Below are positions 44,154-57,200 of a stretch of 64,000 bases of DNA, in pieces. This DNA comes from Neckera pumila. Lineage: Eukaryota > Streptophyta > Bryopsida > Hypnales > Neckeraceae. Position 1 is the stretch's first letter. The number at the start of each line of letters is the position of its first letter. Made by a program: the position numbers and the translations under genes. The DNA lies in NCBI GenBank assembly GCA_963969595.1, contig OZ018410.1:2480001-2544000 (forward strand). The letters are read 5' to 3'. The notes under the pieces were generated by a model, which did not search any database, was not told the DNA's origin, and worked only from the letters and a program-made list of their open reading frames with translations.

Positions 44154-44640
44154 GGTTGAATTCCAGGCTGTGAGGGCCGCGACGGCACCAAACGCAAGGG
44201 TCTGGAAAATCTGCCGCGGCCGGGGCCGCAGCTGCAATTTCGTGCATCCATGCCAGACAACGCCACCGCCATTCCCCGCATGCTTGGCGCAATCTCCGGA
44301 CGAAACTCTCGGGGCCCCAGTCAGTCAGTCAGTCCATCCGTCCTTACCAGTCAGACAGTCCGCGAGGATCTTCGCTCGCCTGTCCCCGCGTGGCCAGTGC
44401 GCACCATCCCTCCCTCTTTGCTGCGCTGTCCCTTCTCGCCACCTCGCTGCACTCCGTCCACAACCTGCAGCAGCGAGCGGCCGTTCATTTCGTCGAGCCC
44501 GGCCAACCAAGTGTTGGGTTCGGAGGTCGACGTCACATGCTCACTCTGGGCTCTGGCCTTGGGTGCGGAAGCGTCGCAACGTGGGTCTCGATTCCGCCAA
44601 ACCGTGACAACCCTGCCTGATCGATGCACAGTACCTTAAG
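44154..44640. other. GC-rich island without recognised gene
   Basis: Abrupt GC-rich block just right of the TTAA element. Overlapping frames of 90-145 codons exist on both strands, none recognisable, which is typical of GC-rich non-coding DNA. It could be a promoter or leader, or a decayed exon. Confidence 0.4.
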
Positions 44641-45822
44641 AATTCATGAAATGCTCCGGATCACAAGGTTCTTTTGCACTAGATATTCTCCGCCGGCAGT
44701 TGGAAAGTTTAATGGGGTACTCGCCAGGCCAGGCCACCTCGACCAGTCTAATAAGTTAGCAGCTTCGAATTGATACTGTAGTCAGAGTGACGAGCCTGGA
44801 AAACTTGGGTCCCACGTCTCGACATGCACTAAGGGACGCAATGCGCGCTTCAGTTCGCAGTAGTTTACAGAAAAAAAGGGACTGCTCTGGGTCTGATGAG
44901 GGGGAGTTTCACCTGACATGACGAGGCTGCTGGGGATGACGTGTTGATTGCAGGCCAGGCGGCTGAGCTCCTGCATATCCAGAACTCCTGCATCTTAATT
45001 TCGTTCTCCCTGTGTAGTACTGATGGATAAGCTCCTGCATGTACTGTACATGAATGCCGTAACTTACTTCTGGTTACATTTTAACAGTTTATCCTGTTTT
45101 TCAAGTCAGCCGCAGAAAGGTCGACACCTTGACAATCTTGGTGAATAGTTATCCTTTCAAGATTGGAGTCTGGAAAGAGGTAATCACAGGCTCTGGGTTC
45201 AGAGTATCACAGGCGGGGAGATTGTCGCTGGTGCTGGGTTGCCATTCCTGGTTCCGGTTTACAATTTGCAAGCAGGGAGGATTTGTGCCACTAATTTCCT
45301 CTGATGGCCGCTTCCCCTCTTTTCCTAGTGCAAATTCATCTGGGAAACTTCTGATATACCCTTAAGAGAAATCAAAGGACATTCACTCAATTCCCCCTGT
45401 ATAGAATGGAACCATCCAATTGCATGCTCTCTGCTGCGAACTGGTTAGGTAGGTTTCGGAACGTCATCGCTGACAGAGTGATCGTTACGTCAGTCACAGC
45501 ATCACCCAAGATGCTGTCACTTTTTCCACCGAAATTTTAGAGCACAGTTTTACAGTTGCCAGGAGGAGCAAGATGAGCGGTTCAGCAACTGTAGCGGTCA
45601 GACTTGAGTTCAAGAGCCACCGAAGTTTCCACAGATGCTTCGAATCTAGCTTGTCCCGACCAACAACGAGGTGATCTGTACACTACGTGCTTTGGACTCC
45701 GTATTTCTTATTATTCATTTCCGAAATCCGCATTATAATGTGCACTTGATTCCAACTTTTTGGCGTCGTTGCATTTCCGCACAGCCTGTAATATAAAATG
45801 AAGCCAAAGCAATAAAGAACTA
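44641..45822. other. Moderate-GC intergenic DNA
   Basis: No gene recognised. Confidence 0.5.
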
Positions 45823-46122
45823 CACTAAAAATGATATTTAGTGTTGGCAACACTAATTATGAACCTTGACACTAAATATCATAAATAAGTAACACTAAAT
45901 CTAATTTCTAACACTAAATATGCTCTATGGTAAATCTGAAATCTGAAAAGGTTTACATTTAGTGTTAGAACACGTTAAAGGCCAGGGAAGGAGACGACAG
46001 GAGCGGAGGCGGTGCATTGAAGTCCAACACAACACTAAATCCGCTACAATTCAGATTTAGTGTTGTGGCTGGTAGGGGGTAAAACACTAAATGTCATACT
46101 CCACTAAATATCATTTTTAGTG
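45823..46122. mobile_element. Non-autonomous CACTA-type element, 300 bp
   Basis: Perfect 21-bp terminal inverted repeats beginning CACTAAAAATGAT, in 300 bases. The motif ACACTAAAT or its reverse complement ATTTAGTGT recurs about nine times in the subterminal regions on both strands, as in CACTA (En/Spm) transposase-binding regions. The flanking trinucleotides (CTA and CAG) do not match, so the target duplication has decayed or the element has rearranged. Confidence 0.8.
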
Positions 46123-47884
46123 CAGTGTCGAGTAAAAATGCACTCTGGAGTACCGTATGCGAGTTCTTGCAAGGCATGAATTCAGTGTACAGTACGATAT
46201 GGCCGTGGCTGTACTCTGTGAATACTACAGTAGCTGGAAGAGTGCTGCTCAAGGAACACCAGCCCCTGAAACGTACCGTATGGTTCATTTTCCTCACAGA
46301 CTGGGTGTTCCCTGACCACCTATTTCCTCAATATAATTCTAGTTTGAATCCATAACGCGGACGCGCACTCTACCTTTTCGAAAGAATGCCAAGCCGGCTC
46401 AAGTCTCGAACTGCTCGGATTGCGAACATTGCATACATTGCGCAAGTCGGCACAAATGAAGCCCTGGGTAAATCAATTCTAAATCCAAAGGTGGAAATCG
46501 ATTGACACTGACATTATTATTATGTGAATTGCACAAGAGCCCGAAAAACAAGAAATCGCATAATACATAACCGTGAGGCCGGCTTTGTCGTTAGGTTAAT
46601 TTAATGACTAGTCAGACCCGACCTTTCCAATCTAACCAAACCCTAACCGTGCTGTGCAGTGTAAATGGGGTTAAAGATAGGATTTGGAAACTCAGATTCT
46701 GAAACGAGAGTCATGCCATAATCTCTGTCCTTTGGACAGACCCAACAGCAAACCCATTCTCACCTGGATCTTGGTCATCGACCTGAATGATCACTAAGGT
46801 AGAAGCACCAGTTGTTGACCATGCCCAATTACCAACATGTAGGGTGCGCTATTTCCAACCTTAGCTTGGACATCAGGTTTGGAGTGTGTTTTTCTGTCCT
46901 TTTCAAGGTTGGGACTAATATGGTTATAACACATGTCCCGAAGTAGTGAGCATCCTTGATGATTGGAATTGGAAGACTCTAGACATTGTCTACTAGTGAA
47001 ATGCACTTTTTGGCTCCCAAAATTCACTGTAATTTCAATTTGGGAATTAAATTCTGAAAATTTTGCCATCTCCATATTTCCTATCTTCCTACATGGGAAA
47101 AATTTCCACCACCTCATACTGCGCACAATCTGCTCCAAAACTCCTTAACCCAGAAACGCCGAGGGTGCCATTTTGTGGCGTTTGGACGAACAGAAAGTGA
47201 ACTACACGGACGCTACAAGTGCTTTTTCATCCGCTTTTTGCTTGTGCACCTTGAATAGTGGGTTAGGAATAGTTTCCAATTGACTTTGCAATCATCACAA
47301 CCTTTGTCTTCATGTGAGAGAGAACCAAAGAAAAAAAAACGGGAGGCAAAATTTGCCATTTTAGTGTATTTTGCTCTTTTCTCAAAATCAGAAATTTCTC
47401 CTTGAAAATGATGTTTTGGGAGTTTGAGCCCAACTAACGAAACAAAGGTGAGCTACTCTAGTTTCTACTCCAATTGGAATTTTGGAAAAATTTGGAAAAT
47501 TGAATATTTTATAGGAGTTTGAAGTTTGCATGAATTTTTAATGTCTTTTATATTCTAATTATAGATGTACATGGTAAATAATTTTACACCATGATGTTTG
47601 TCCCTATAATCTGCACCCATGGTGAAATTCTTATATTTTTTGAACTAATTTTCTATTTGATATGAATTTTTCTTCACTTTTCATTCAAAAGTTCTTATAA
47701 AAATCATTTTTTTTTTTAAAATTCTGAAAATTTTGTGAGGTGAAGAGGAAATGTACTCTCATCTGTGAAAAATAAACACAAAAAGCTTCAAGCATTTCTT
47801 GTTGGAAATCGGCAACAAACTGATTGCTCAGTTGTGAGGCTTTGAGCCTGCATGGCATATTTCGTTAAAATGGCGGTATTCCAT
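46123..47884. other. Intergenic DNA, no gene recognised
   Basis: Moderate GC to about 46.8 kb, then AT-rich. TTAACCCAGAAACGCC at 47146 resembles a TTAA-element left terminus. Confidence 0.5.
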
Positions 47885-47996
47885 GTGCCATTTTGACGGT
47901 GTGCCATTTTGACGGTGTGTCATTTTGATGGTGTGTCATTTTGACGGTGTGCTATTTTGATCGCTTGTCATTTTGACAATGTGCCATTTTGACGGC
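47885..47996. repeat. 16-bp minisatellite, seven units
   Basis: Seven head-to-tail units of consensus GTGYCATTTTGACGGT, all exactly 16 bases, with a few substitutions. Confidence 0.92.
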
Positions 47997-48754
47997 AAGG
48001 ACCTTTGCGATGTTTTCGATGTGTGCCAATCAAGTTGTTGGTCAAATGCCATTGTTGTATGTCATCAATTGTTGCACGTAGATGAGTGCATGAATTTTCC
48101 TATATGATTTGCAAGTGATGCCTTGATGGTGGCCATAGATGCAGTTAGCCCAAGTTATTTGGATTTTGTAGAATGTAGAATGTTCATGGAATGTGGAAGT
48201 TATTGAGTCAGGTTTTTCTTTTGCTCCCTGCATGGGACGGGATGCGTTTGGTGTCGTTGTTATTATAGGAAGAAGTGTAGGTGGATGGATGTCATTGTGT
48301 ACTATTCTTGAGCTCGAGAGCGACAAATATGAAGTTCAAATATGGCCCTTTTGAATGGACAAAAAATGAAAGGAAAAAAGCTAGGTTTGTATTTTGTGGA
48401 GAATGAAGTGCTTAGTACAGATATTGCTTAGTGTGGAGGACATGCTTGCTATTGTCTACAAAGATGCTCAACAATCACAAGCGATATTCATGCTATGAAG
48501 CAAGTGATTACAATCTGTACTACTGTAAGTATAGATTTAACTTCTATAGCATGTACCCAGTGGCAAGGTCGACAGAGGTGATGATTTTTGCAGAGAATTC
48601 ATACTTCTCGGCCTTATTGTTCTTCCTCTGCAATGCGACGTAAATTATCCACCGCAAATTGCACTTGTTGTTGAGGTGCCACAAAACTGGCCCCATTGTT
48701 CTTCTTCGGTTTCCAAGATGCCATAATGGCATCCGTTGAAATGTAGTCAGGATG
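47997..48754. other. Spacer between minisatellite and transposase-like gene
   Basis: No gene recognised. It is probably 3' flank of the transposase-like gene; no terminal repeat was identified. Confidence 0.45.
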
Positions 48755-51680
48755 TTATGCCCTGTTGTCAATCTTCCATTTGAAATTGGTCCTTGTATCC
48801 CACCCTTTGTACAATTGTCCCACGTGCTTTGCTGTTCCGCATGGTATGAGCCATTGCACTAGAACTTCACGAAAGTGTTCAGCTTCGGGGTCAAATTCAG
48901 GATTCGACATTGCTTTACCAAGCCACACGGGTTCAGGATAATTCTTCGTTGCTCTCACAAATACATAGAAATCTTCCCGGATATCAGTGGCCACGTTGTA
49001 CGCTCGTGGTGGCCTACCTTCGAGAATGCCTATGTACGGGTCTTCTAGGTCGAGTTCTTCTCGGGAGCGTCCATCTTGCATGAGGTCTGTCGTGAAATCC
49101 CCTGGTTGTCGAGTTTGAGGCCAAAATCTGTCATTCAACTCCGTGGATAGTGGGGCGTCTTCTTCCACGCTTTCACGGATGACATTTCTCACGTCAGTCC
49201 AATATGTCACCAATCGTGACATGTGCGCCTTATACTCGGCCGTCCCGTCTTCTTTTGATATGTCGGTCCAGTGTTTGATGTATCCGTCCAAGCCACGCTC
49301 AATCTCTGCTTGGTTAGTCATTTTATTGGGTTTCATGCGATGGGGATCACCTTTAGGAAGTAGAGGTTTGTGATTGGCATCTTCCTTCCATAACTTCACT
49401 CCGTTTTTGGGCAACCACGTAGTGTCGGTACATGCTAATTTGTATTGCATGATTGGCCAGCCATTGTCGTCCATGAAGAATTTGTATTGCCTTCCTTTCG
49501 AGTGACCCACAAGTTGTTTCTTGTTCATCCCAATATAAGGTTTCACGAATGCCTTAAAATCAGGCACTTCTTCTATGAGGTGAGGAATGAACGGAACTTC
49601 TTCGATTTCCATGTACGATTGCATCAGCAATGGCAAGGTTGGGTGGTCTTTCTCGCGGAGCGCCATGCTCCACCGCCCGAACGATGCGTCGATGTCGTCG
49701 TGTGTGTGCCCCACTATCATGAACGATACCACCACTTCTTTCACGATCCGCCTTGCAACTAAGAGGGACCAGAAACAAAACACATACCTGTTTTTGTTTT
49801 CCCTCCACGAGTTGTCCATTTGAATGTGTAACACTGGTGGCAATGGGAGAGGTTCGATTGGTTGGGAAGGAACGTTTCGCAAGGAATTGATACAGATCTC
49901 ACTACCCTTGAGTAACGCGCGATACAACTTGTGCTCCCGGCCCTTGCAAATAATGAGCGGGAGGACTTCACAGGGGGGGCTTCCAAATCTCGCAAAAGTT
50001 TGGCGATTGATCCTATACTGAAGTTGCTGTCGTTCGGGAACACATCCAAACTGTAGTGTGCATATTTGTCGTCCCCGTGTCCATGTGCAAACATTCCCGT
50101 CACTTTGACGGGGAGTTTCATGAATCCATCTAGCGCCTTCGTTTTCCGTGCTAGTGAAGGACATGCTGTTTTTGAATGGTCCATTTTGTCATGCATGATG
50201 GATAACAGTTGGGATGGTCGCACTTTGGATAATCATCTACTACGGTAGTACGCATGGCGACAGGCTTCTTGAAGAAACAAGTGCTTCTCAAAACGCCTCT
50301 GAATTCGTTGATAGTCTTCTGATCCTAGTGCAAATGATGCACGTAACTGCTTTAAGTTGTCACAAATGCTACATCATGCAAAGGAGTCTCCTCTTCCTTT
50401 GATGACGTATTCTGAGAAGTGTTTTTTCCGAACTTTACTGAAGCAAGGTTGTGATAGTGGTGACAGTCCGAGTTGCTCGTTGGCCTGCAAACAAGGCAAA
50501 GCGCAGCGGCATTACTTTTGGAATGTTTACAAGGGATATTCTAGGTTGCTATTGACTTGACTTCTGTTATGTTCATACGACGTCCCACCTATGATTCCAT
50601 AATATGTTTGTCATATTGCAATTGATGAACGATTCTTACCTCGTTCACAATTGCCAGTAATTGATTCCATTCCGTCCCGGCTGGGAGAACTCTTAGGTTC
50701 ACTTTCTCGCCGCTGGGCAAAGTGCGTGACAAATGGGGCATGTGGTCAGCCTTGGCTTCCAATAGTGACCGCAAAGTCTCGATGGCTTGAGCGGTTGCTA
50801 CCCTTGTCTTCGTTCTATTACAATTCCCATGGGGAGCACCTCTAATGTCAGCTTTTGCCTTTGCTTTATATCTCTCAAATGTGCGGAGAGGGACGTTGTG
50901 AAGAATCCTCCATGCCTTTGTACAGATGTTTATGCCCTCCACGGTAATGAGGTCTTTTCCCCTTCCCACTTTCTCGTGAGTTGCCCTGTGGACATCCAAA
51001 TTTTTGGTGGACTTGATTTGAAAAGTTTGTAGGTGCATTTCAGTGCGCAATGTGCGAATTGTGGTAGGATTGAATTTGAAGGTACATTCTCTGTCGCAGC
51101 AACGTTGTAGACAGGCACGTGCAACGTTGTCTCCTGATAACAACTTTGTCGCTTTATCTACCAAGGCGGGGATACAAGCTCTCCTCTCATAGCGATATCG
51201 TCACTTGGTCACTCTTTTCCGACTTCCCTCGAACTCCTTATGGATGGCATCTTGTTTGCGAGCATGATCGTAGATACTAACATATCCAGTATTGCCGTGG
51301 TAAAACAATTGCCGCATGGGCCAACGCAAACATGTGTCCGCGACGCTTGGATCCCCGTCGTGCACATCCAACACAACGATGCCGACATCATCTTCCCCCA
51401 ATCGATTTTGCCCGTCCACACAAGCGTTTGGATTCGTAGTGATTATAATCACTTCGGCAAAATCGGAACCATCAGCTCGTTTTGCAAGTAGAGCCTTGCC
51501 AGACCATTCGTCGCGGTCAATGCCCTCACAGTCGGGAATGGGATTAGTGTCGACGTCTGACCCAAGGAATTCCTCCATGTCAACATCCTCCTCTTCAAAT
51601 TCTAGGAATCCCTGTACATTCAACATTCCAAGAGTACTGACAATTATTTGACATGGACTTTCAAATTGGTACGCTGCCAT
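48755..51680 (-). pseudogene. Broken DUF7869-type transposase-like gene
   Basis: Read on the minus strand from ATG at 51680. The first about 160 codons are acidic and unrecognised. Next comes a region with Cys pairs (CLQRCCDREC), then, after a probable intron of about 100 bases (acceptor TTTGCAG at 50485), a CSICD zinc-knuckle-like motif and the DUF7869 core. That core carries QMDNSWRENKNRY (Asp codon at 49814-49816) and VGHTHDDIDASFGRW (about 49670-49714), the D...D acidic motifs of this RNase H-like, transposase-related family. In-frame TGA codons interrupt it at 51201-51203, 50374-50376 and 50233-50235. The frame also shifts at a run of seven G (49973-49979). A 3' frame of about 400 codons is otherwise open. 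The family is common in plant and protist transposons. It is a dead or recently dying copy; terminal repeats were not found. Confidence 0.75.
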
Positions 51681-51689
51681 CCCGCAGAG

Positions 51690-52674
51690 ATCACTATCAA
51701 TTTTTGGAAGACTACGAGAGTTAAGAAATAGGATTCATTTAATTTCAGGAAAGAAAATTTATATAATATTTTGGGCTTACACACAATACCTACGGTGAAC
51801 GGTGGTTGAAAAATTAGTACTAAAATGTAGTGTACATGTAAGACATTAGAAAGAAGGGGCAAAAACTGTAACAATGCATGAATAGGGAGGCCAACATTTT
51901 TGTACATTAGAATCACGTTTGTATGATCCTATACAAAATGATTTTCGGATATGTATCTCCTAGTTTAGAAATTCTTGTTCGTCAGTTGGATGATTAATTT
52001 TTTGAAGTCCGTTATATAAAGTATTGAAAATTTAGGAAATATTACGAATATCAAAGCTAAACTACGTTTTAAGAAATTCAAAGTCAACCAAATCATGGTT
52101 ACGTATTAGCAAGGTGACACATCCCAGACAAAACATCCAGCGTAAGTAAGATTCACATGACAATAAAGTTTTTGTAGCTATCATCCCTCTTGAACTTTCG
52201 AAATAGTTGACCACACAGTTAAATAGCCCTTGTAAATGTATTGCTGACCTAACGTGTTCTATATCTGATTTCCCTTTTTTTGTCTTTTTATATGTTTTGA
52301 ATTTCTTCAGTCTCATGGACAATTTTCATTACAAAGAAAAATAATACAAAGAACCAAGGGACCATGATCCCGGCGAAGTATACACATTTTTCACATTTGT
52401 TTTGCTTTTTTGGATAAGAAGCTATAAACCAAGAGCCAACTCAGAACACCAACCCAAACATGCACAATAGCCAAGCCAGAGCACCTTGTAGGATGAAGGT
52501 CAGAAGCGATCATAGCTAGGAATGAATAAAGGGTATAGGACAGAAGCTTAGGCAAAAGACCCCATGTTCAGGTGAGGAAGATGACCGGTTGACTTTGAAT
52601 CCCTTCCAATGAACACATTCTCCCCCGAGGGGGAAAAAGGATTGAGCTCACGATGTTTATTTATTGCATCCATT
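51690..52674. other. AT-rich spacer
   Basis: No gene recognised; it may include the 5' flank of the transposase-like gene. Confidence 0.5.
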
Positions 52675-53270
52675 ATTAACCCCTAAATGCCCTAAGCTTG
52701 TGTGCGGCTTCCTGGAATTTTCTTTCAACTGAACAAAATGCCAACATTTTGATAAGTTGTATTAATTTTTTGGAAACTGTAATCGTAGAAATTAAAACTA
52801 AATATGTTTAGAGATTTCATAGAAAATGAAAGTAGTATTACTTAAGGAGTTAAAGATCATAAGGCTTGACCATGAGTGTGCTAAAACTGTAGAAATCATT
52901 CAATCTTCATTACACAATTCAAAACTAAGAAGTTGGTGGTTTATAAAATATGACCTTAAAGGGCGAAACTTGAATAATCCCATTGAATTGATGGCTTCTT
53001 AAAATATACTCAAGTATCTCGAATAAATCTAGTTATAATTTCAGAAAATTTTAATAGATGCCATCTTCATATTTTGGCCAAGGAGTTTTTAAAAAATCTA
53101 ACCCAATTGCAGGGAAGAGAAAATAGTATATCAAAACTTTACAGGAAAAAATTTATAGATTGTTTGACTCGAATCTCTAGCTGATGTGTACATGGATTTG
53201 AATTCATTTTTATTGAGATGATGTGAAATTCTCAATAGTGGTTTTAGGGTGATCAATCTTATTAACCCTT
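52675..53270. mobile_element. TTAACCCCTAAATGCCC repeat fragment
   Basis: It begins TTAACCCCTAAATGCCC and continues in step with the left part of the element at 43464 (AACAAAATGCCAACATTTTG, GACCATGAG, TTGATGGCTTCTTAAAAT). No matching right terminus was found; a second TTAACCC sequence at 53269 has the same, not opposite, orientation. Confidence 0.6.
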
Positions 53271-55018
53271 AAATCTAAAGCTTGTTAGCTTGCTTAGTTG
53301 GGAAGAGGAAAAAACAGAAATTGCCTATTCTTGTGAGTTGTTCGAAATTATAATATGAGGAACTTGCAGACCATTACAGCATGTGGATTGAAAGATTACA
53401 ATGTTTGATGTGAAAAGATTTTCCATTTGTTCTTGGAAACTACGGTTAGTAGGCTTAGAAGGTTCAAGTCTCTTGGAGTAAATATTTTGTTGTACATAGA
53501 CATGAGTATTGTGACAATTCCTAAGTACATGTCAATGATAATTTAGAGAAGCAAGTTTGGTGTCTAGCTTACTCGGAAACAACCTTCAATGCAAGGAGGT
53601 CCAATACAATGGCAATGCAATTCTAATTCTATTATGACTTCCGTAGTCAGTAGATATCCTTATGGATTTCCTAAATGACACAAGCATATGGAATCTATTG
53701 GGAAAACATTCAAATTTGACTACATATGGCTAGTTAATAGGGCTCCACATCAATAGAAAAGGATTATTATCGAAGCCCCTCTAGTATAACCAATAAGGTT
53801 TTAGTTTTTTATATAATTTTTAACAAATAAGAGACCCATAGCATTACGAAACCACCAAGTACACAACTATCAAGGTAGAAGGTTGCACAATGAAGAGAGG
53901 ATGAGCAAAAGAAAAGAAAAGAGAATAGAAAAAACTAAGCAAGAAGGCAAGGGGACCCTCCTTGTTCCAGCTACTCTGGTTGCCAACACGAGTGGCAAGA
54001 ATGAGTGACTGCACCCAAACTAAGTAAAACTTGCTCTTCATGGAGTCCGATTGAATTGGACGAAGTTTTGAGCATGTCTTTGGGCTGTAAAAAACCAACG
54101 AGGTTTCACTATTTTCAGGTGTCATTTGGGTACTTCTGACAAGCCACATTGTACTATATATGTGAAAGTCAAATTCAAAGAGTTGACGCGACATTTTTCA
54201 AAAGATGCCTTGGCGCCAAAGGACGGCGAAGAAGTTGGGGAAGAAATAAGGATTCTATTTACACGAAGCTTGTAAATGTTCACATCTTTTGTCCATTGGA
54301 CAAACATTTGACCAAAAATTACTTCATTGGATCTTATCCAAATTTTCAGAATTACAATCAATGGACACTTTGTCTGTACGGGTTACCAATTGTCGCTTGG
54401 TCAATCCTAAAATACCCATAGGAATGCTTCCTGCCCATGCTTCCTTCACTGATTTTAACTTCCTCTTACGACATATGTCTAGGGGAGAGGAACATTCTGA
54501 AACCAACAATCTATGCAATTCGACACTGGAGTTTTATAAATAAGACTAGCGATTGGCGCACGCTTTTCTACGCATTTAACATATTACTTTCTTCCATTTC
54601 TCCTATGCTAGAATGTAGATAAACAAAGTACGTATAATCTTTAAAAGAAAATTTGACATCGTCATACTATATTCTTTGAAAAAATTTACATGGTGCAATA
54701 TAAAGTAATTATACAGAATTTTAAGGTCATAATTGAATTGTGCAAACTAACCACTGCAAAGATGATAACATTGCAATAAGAATAAAACAATCAAGTGAAC
54801 AATGTAAGTAGAATCTTCACATTTGAAGATGTAGAGCAACGCTAGCGGGTGGTGCTTCCTTATTCATTAATAGGACTTCTTAAGAAGACGTGAAATTTAT
54901 CTGAAGTTCTGTTGTCTAAAGAGTTTCTTCGAATTTCTTAAAAAAGAATCCATTCGATTTCAAAATATTTCGTGAAAAGAATAAATTATATATAGTAGAA
55001 AGTATCCAATGGCTCAGT
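53271..55018. other. AT-rich spacer
   Basis: No gene recognised. The words CTAGCGATTGGCGC (54545) and CTAGCGGGTGGTGC (54841) recur as CTAGCGGTTGGCGC at 55119, hinting at a dispersed short repeat. Confidence 0.45.
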
Positions 55019-55090
55019 AAAAACGCAATTGAATTTCTATAATGCTATTCAAAATTGAATTGAGATATTATAGAAGTCATTGCGGTTTTA
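55019..55090. repeat. Imperfect hairpin
   Basis: Arms AAAAACGCAATTGAATTTCT and its approximate reverse complement AGAAGTCATTGCGGTTTTA enclose an AT-rich loop; the total is about 72 bases. Confidence 0.6.
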
Positions 55091-56530
55091 GTAGTATGAT
55101 TAGTAGTCTGACTAGCGGTTGGCGCTTGTTAAGCTACACATCCATCATTAGCATTGTTAAAATTTGTATGTGTTAGATAAAATGCAGAACAAATATTTCA
55201 ATAAATCATCAAATACAAATTACTAAAATCTTTGTGTCATTTCGTTTATAAGTAAGCATATAATGAAATGTACAATAGAAAATTATTGAATGATGAGTGA
55301 AATATATGCAATGGTGAATGTTGTTAAAGATACACCTTAAATTTTGAATGCAATAGAGTTAATCGTAATACAAACAATCGCCATACGAACAATTGCAACC
55401 CAAGAAGTTGATGAATTGAAAAGATGAACTTCATGAATTAACTTAATTGTTGTGAAATCCAAAATTACTTCAACTGAATAAATTTCTCAAATCATTTGGT
55501 AGTAGCAATAAAATTTTGAAATCCTAAAAGCTGTAAAAGCGATATTACAGAGGAGATTGCAAACTACTATATTTTTGCAAGATAACTGTGAAAATAGCAT
55601 TTCTATGTATGCATAACTGAAAATAGTTTGACAAAATATTAAAAATCATTATTTCAAAGACTTAAATCATTATCATGCATTCTATTCAAATATATCAAAA
55701 GTTTACTAATGTGATAAAATGAGTATTACTAATGGTAGCATATAATATTAATAATGGTAACAAGTATGAGGCCCTATTATTAATGATAGCATTCGTGATA
55801 TTTCAGGAGTCATCAATTTAGTAGTATGATAGGCCCTTAACGCAATGGACGCAAATCAGACCCTGGAAATTATCCTTCATCATTACCGTGTGACATGTAC
55901 ATTAAAAAATCCAAAGGTATCTATTGGAAGTGAAGCTACTGTACACAATCTCCCCTTTCCACACAAATTTCTGAGAACGAATAATTGTTGTTCTGTCCTA
56001 CACCAAATGAACGATTCTGTCATTCATCGACCAGAAAATGGCTGCCGCGACGTTTATGGGTTAAAAACTAGCACAAATGCATTTGTTAGAACAATAGGCT
56101 ATTTAGAAAATGCCCCTCCTAGTACCGACTTAAACAAGGGGTCATCGTAAATGCAATATATTCTGTAAATACTATGCGTGAACAAGAATGAACGGAGTGT
56201 GAAATGATTAGACTACCTGATCGCCATCGAACTCGCTAGAAGAAGCCATGCGGATTTAGGGGGAATGAAGGACGCCAGACTGCCAAGCGGTTTCTCCGTC
56301 CAAAAAGAATTTAAAGCCTTGACAGCCGATGTTACTGGCAAACTGAATGTGCAAGAGATGTGAGGGCTAACTCCTTGCAGTTACTTCCCAGCTTCCCATT
56401 ATACCGAGCTTCCTGCATTAGACGACAAGGCAAGCAATGTGAAAACCGTAATGAAAACATTTAAATTGACTGCCCAAGCATCAACAATGCAAGGAAATGC
56501 GATTACAATGTGTGGTAAGAACATAGTCTA
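55091..56530. other. Spacer, AT-rich then moderate GC
   Basis: No recognised gene. An open frame of 101 codons at 55845-56150 on the plus strand resembles nothing known to me and is probably fortuitous. Confidence 0.45.
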
Positions 56531-57200
56531 GGCGGGACGTCCTAGACACTGCGACACGGACGAGCCGGTCCATGACAAGAACGTGCCGGACTGAGTGAAC
56601 AGTAGGGTGGCCACCCTAAACCATGCGTTGAAGGACCTCGTTCATGACGACAAGGTGACATAACGAGAACAATTTAGGGCGGGACGTCCTAGACACTGCG
56701 ACACGGACGAGCCGGTCCATGACAGGAACGTGCCAGACTGAGTGAACATTAGGATGGCCACCCTAAACCATGCGCTGAAGGACCCCGTTCATGACGACAA
56801 GGTGATGTAACGAGAAGAGTTTAGGGCGGGACGTCCTAGACACTGCGACACGGACGAGCCGGTCCATGATAAGAACGTGCCGGACTGATTGAACTTTAGG
56901 GTGGCCACCCTAAACCATGCGCTGAAGGACCCCGTTCATGACGACAAGGTGATGTAACGAGAAGAGTTTAGGGTGGGACGTCCTAGACACTGCGACACGG
57001 ACGAGCTGGTCCATGATAAGAACGTGCTGGATTGCGTGTAGTTTAAGGCGGGCGGCCTAAACCTGCTGGAAGGACTGGGTTCGTGACGAGCGTGCCTTAA
57101 CGAATACAGTTTAGGGAGGGCACCCTAAACCGTCACAAGGAAGACCGCGTCAACGACATGAACGTGCCGAAACAAGTTCAGGGAGACGTGTCTGAACCAG
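56531..57200. repeat. GC-rich tandem array with 147-bp unit
   Basis: Units start at 56531, 56678, 56825 and 56972, each exactly 147 bases from the last. A degenerate fifth begins near 57115 and decays by 57200. Each unit begins GGCGGGACGTCCTAGACACT and contains an inverted motif, perfect in one copy: TTTAGGGTGGCCACCCTAAA. The array is much richer in GC than its surroundings. All three plus frames contain stops in each unit, so it is not coding on that strand. Confidence 0.92.

Noticed and set aside
44170..44640. Overlapping frames of 90-145 codons as a gene
   Set aside because: They are open in several frames and on both strands at once, as happens in GC-rich DNA, with no known motif.
47885..47996. 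CRISPR-like array
   Set aside because: The units are contiguous 16-mers with no spacers; this is a minisatellite.
56531..57118. 147-bp array as a repeat-protein gene, since 147 is divisible by three
   Set aside because: All three plus-strand frames carry stops in each unit, and on the minus strand each frame examined also meets a stop within a unit.
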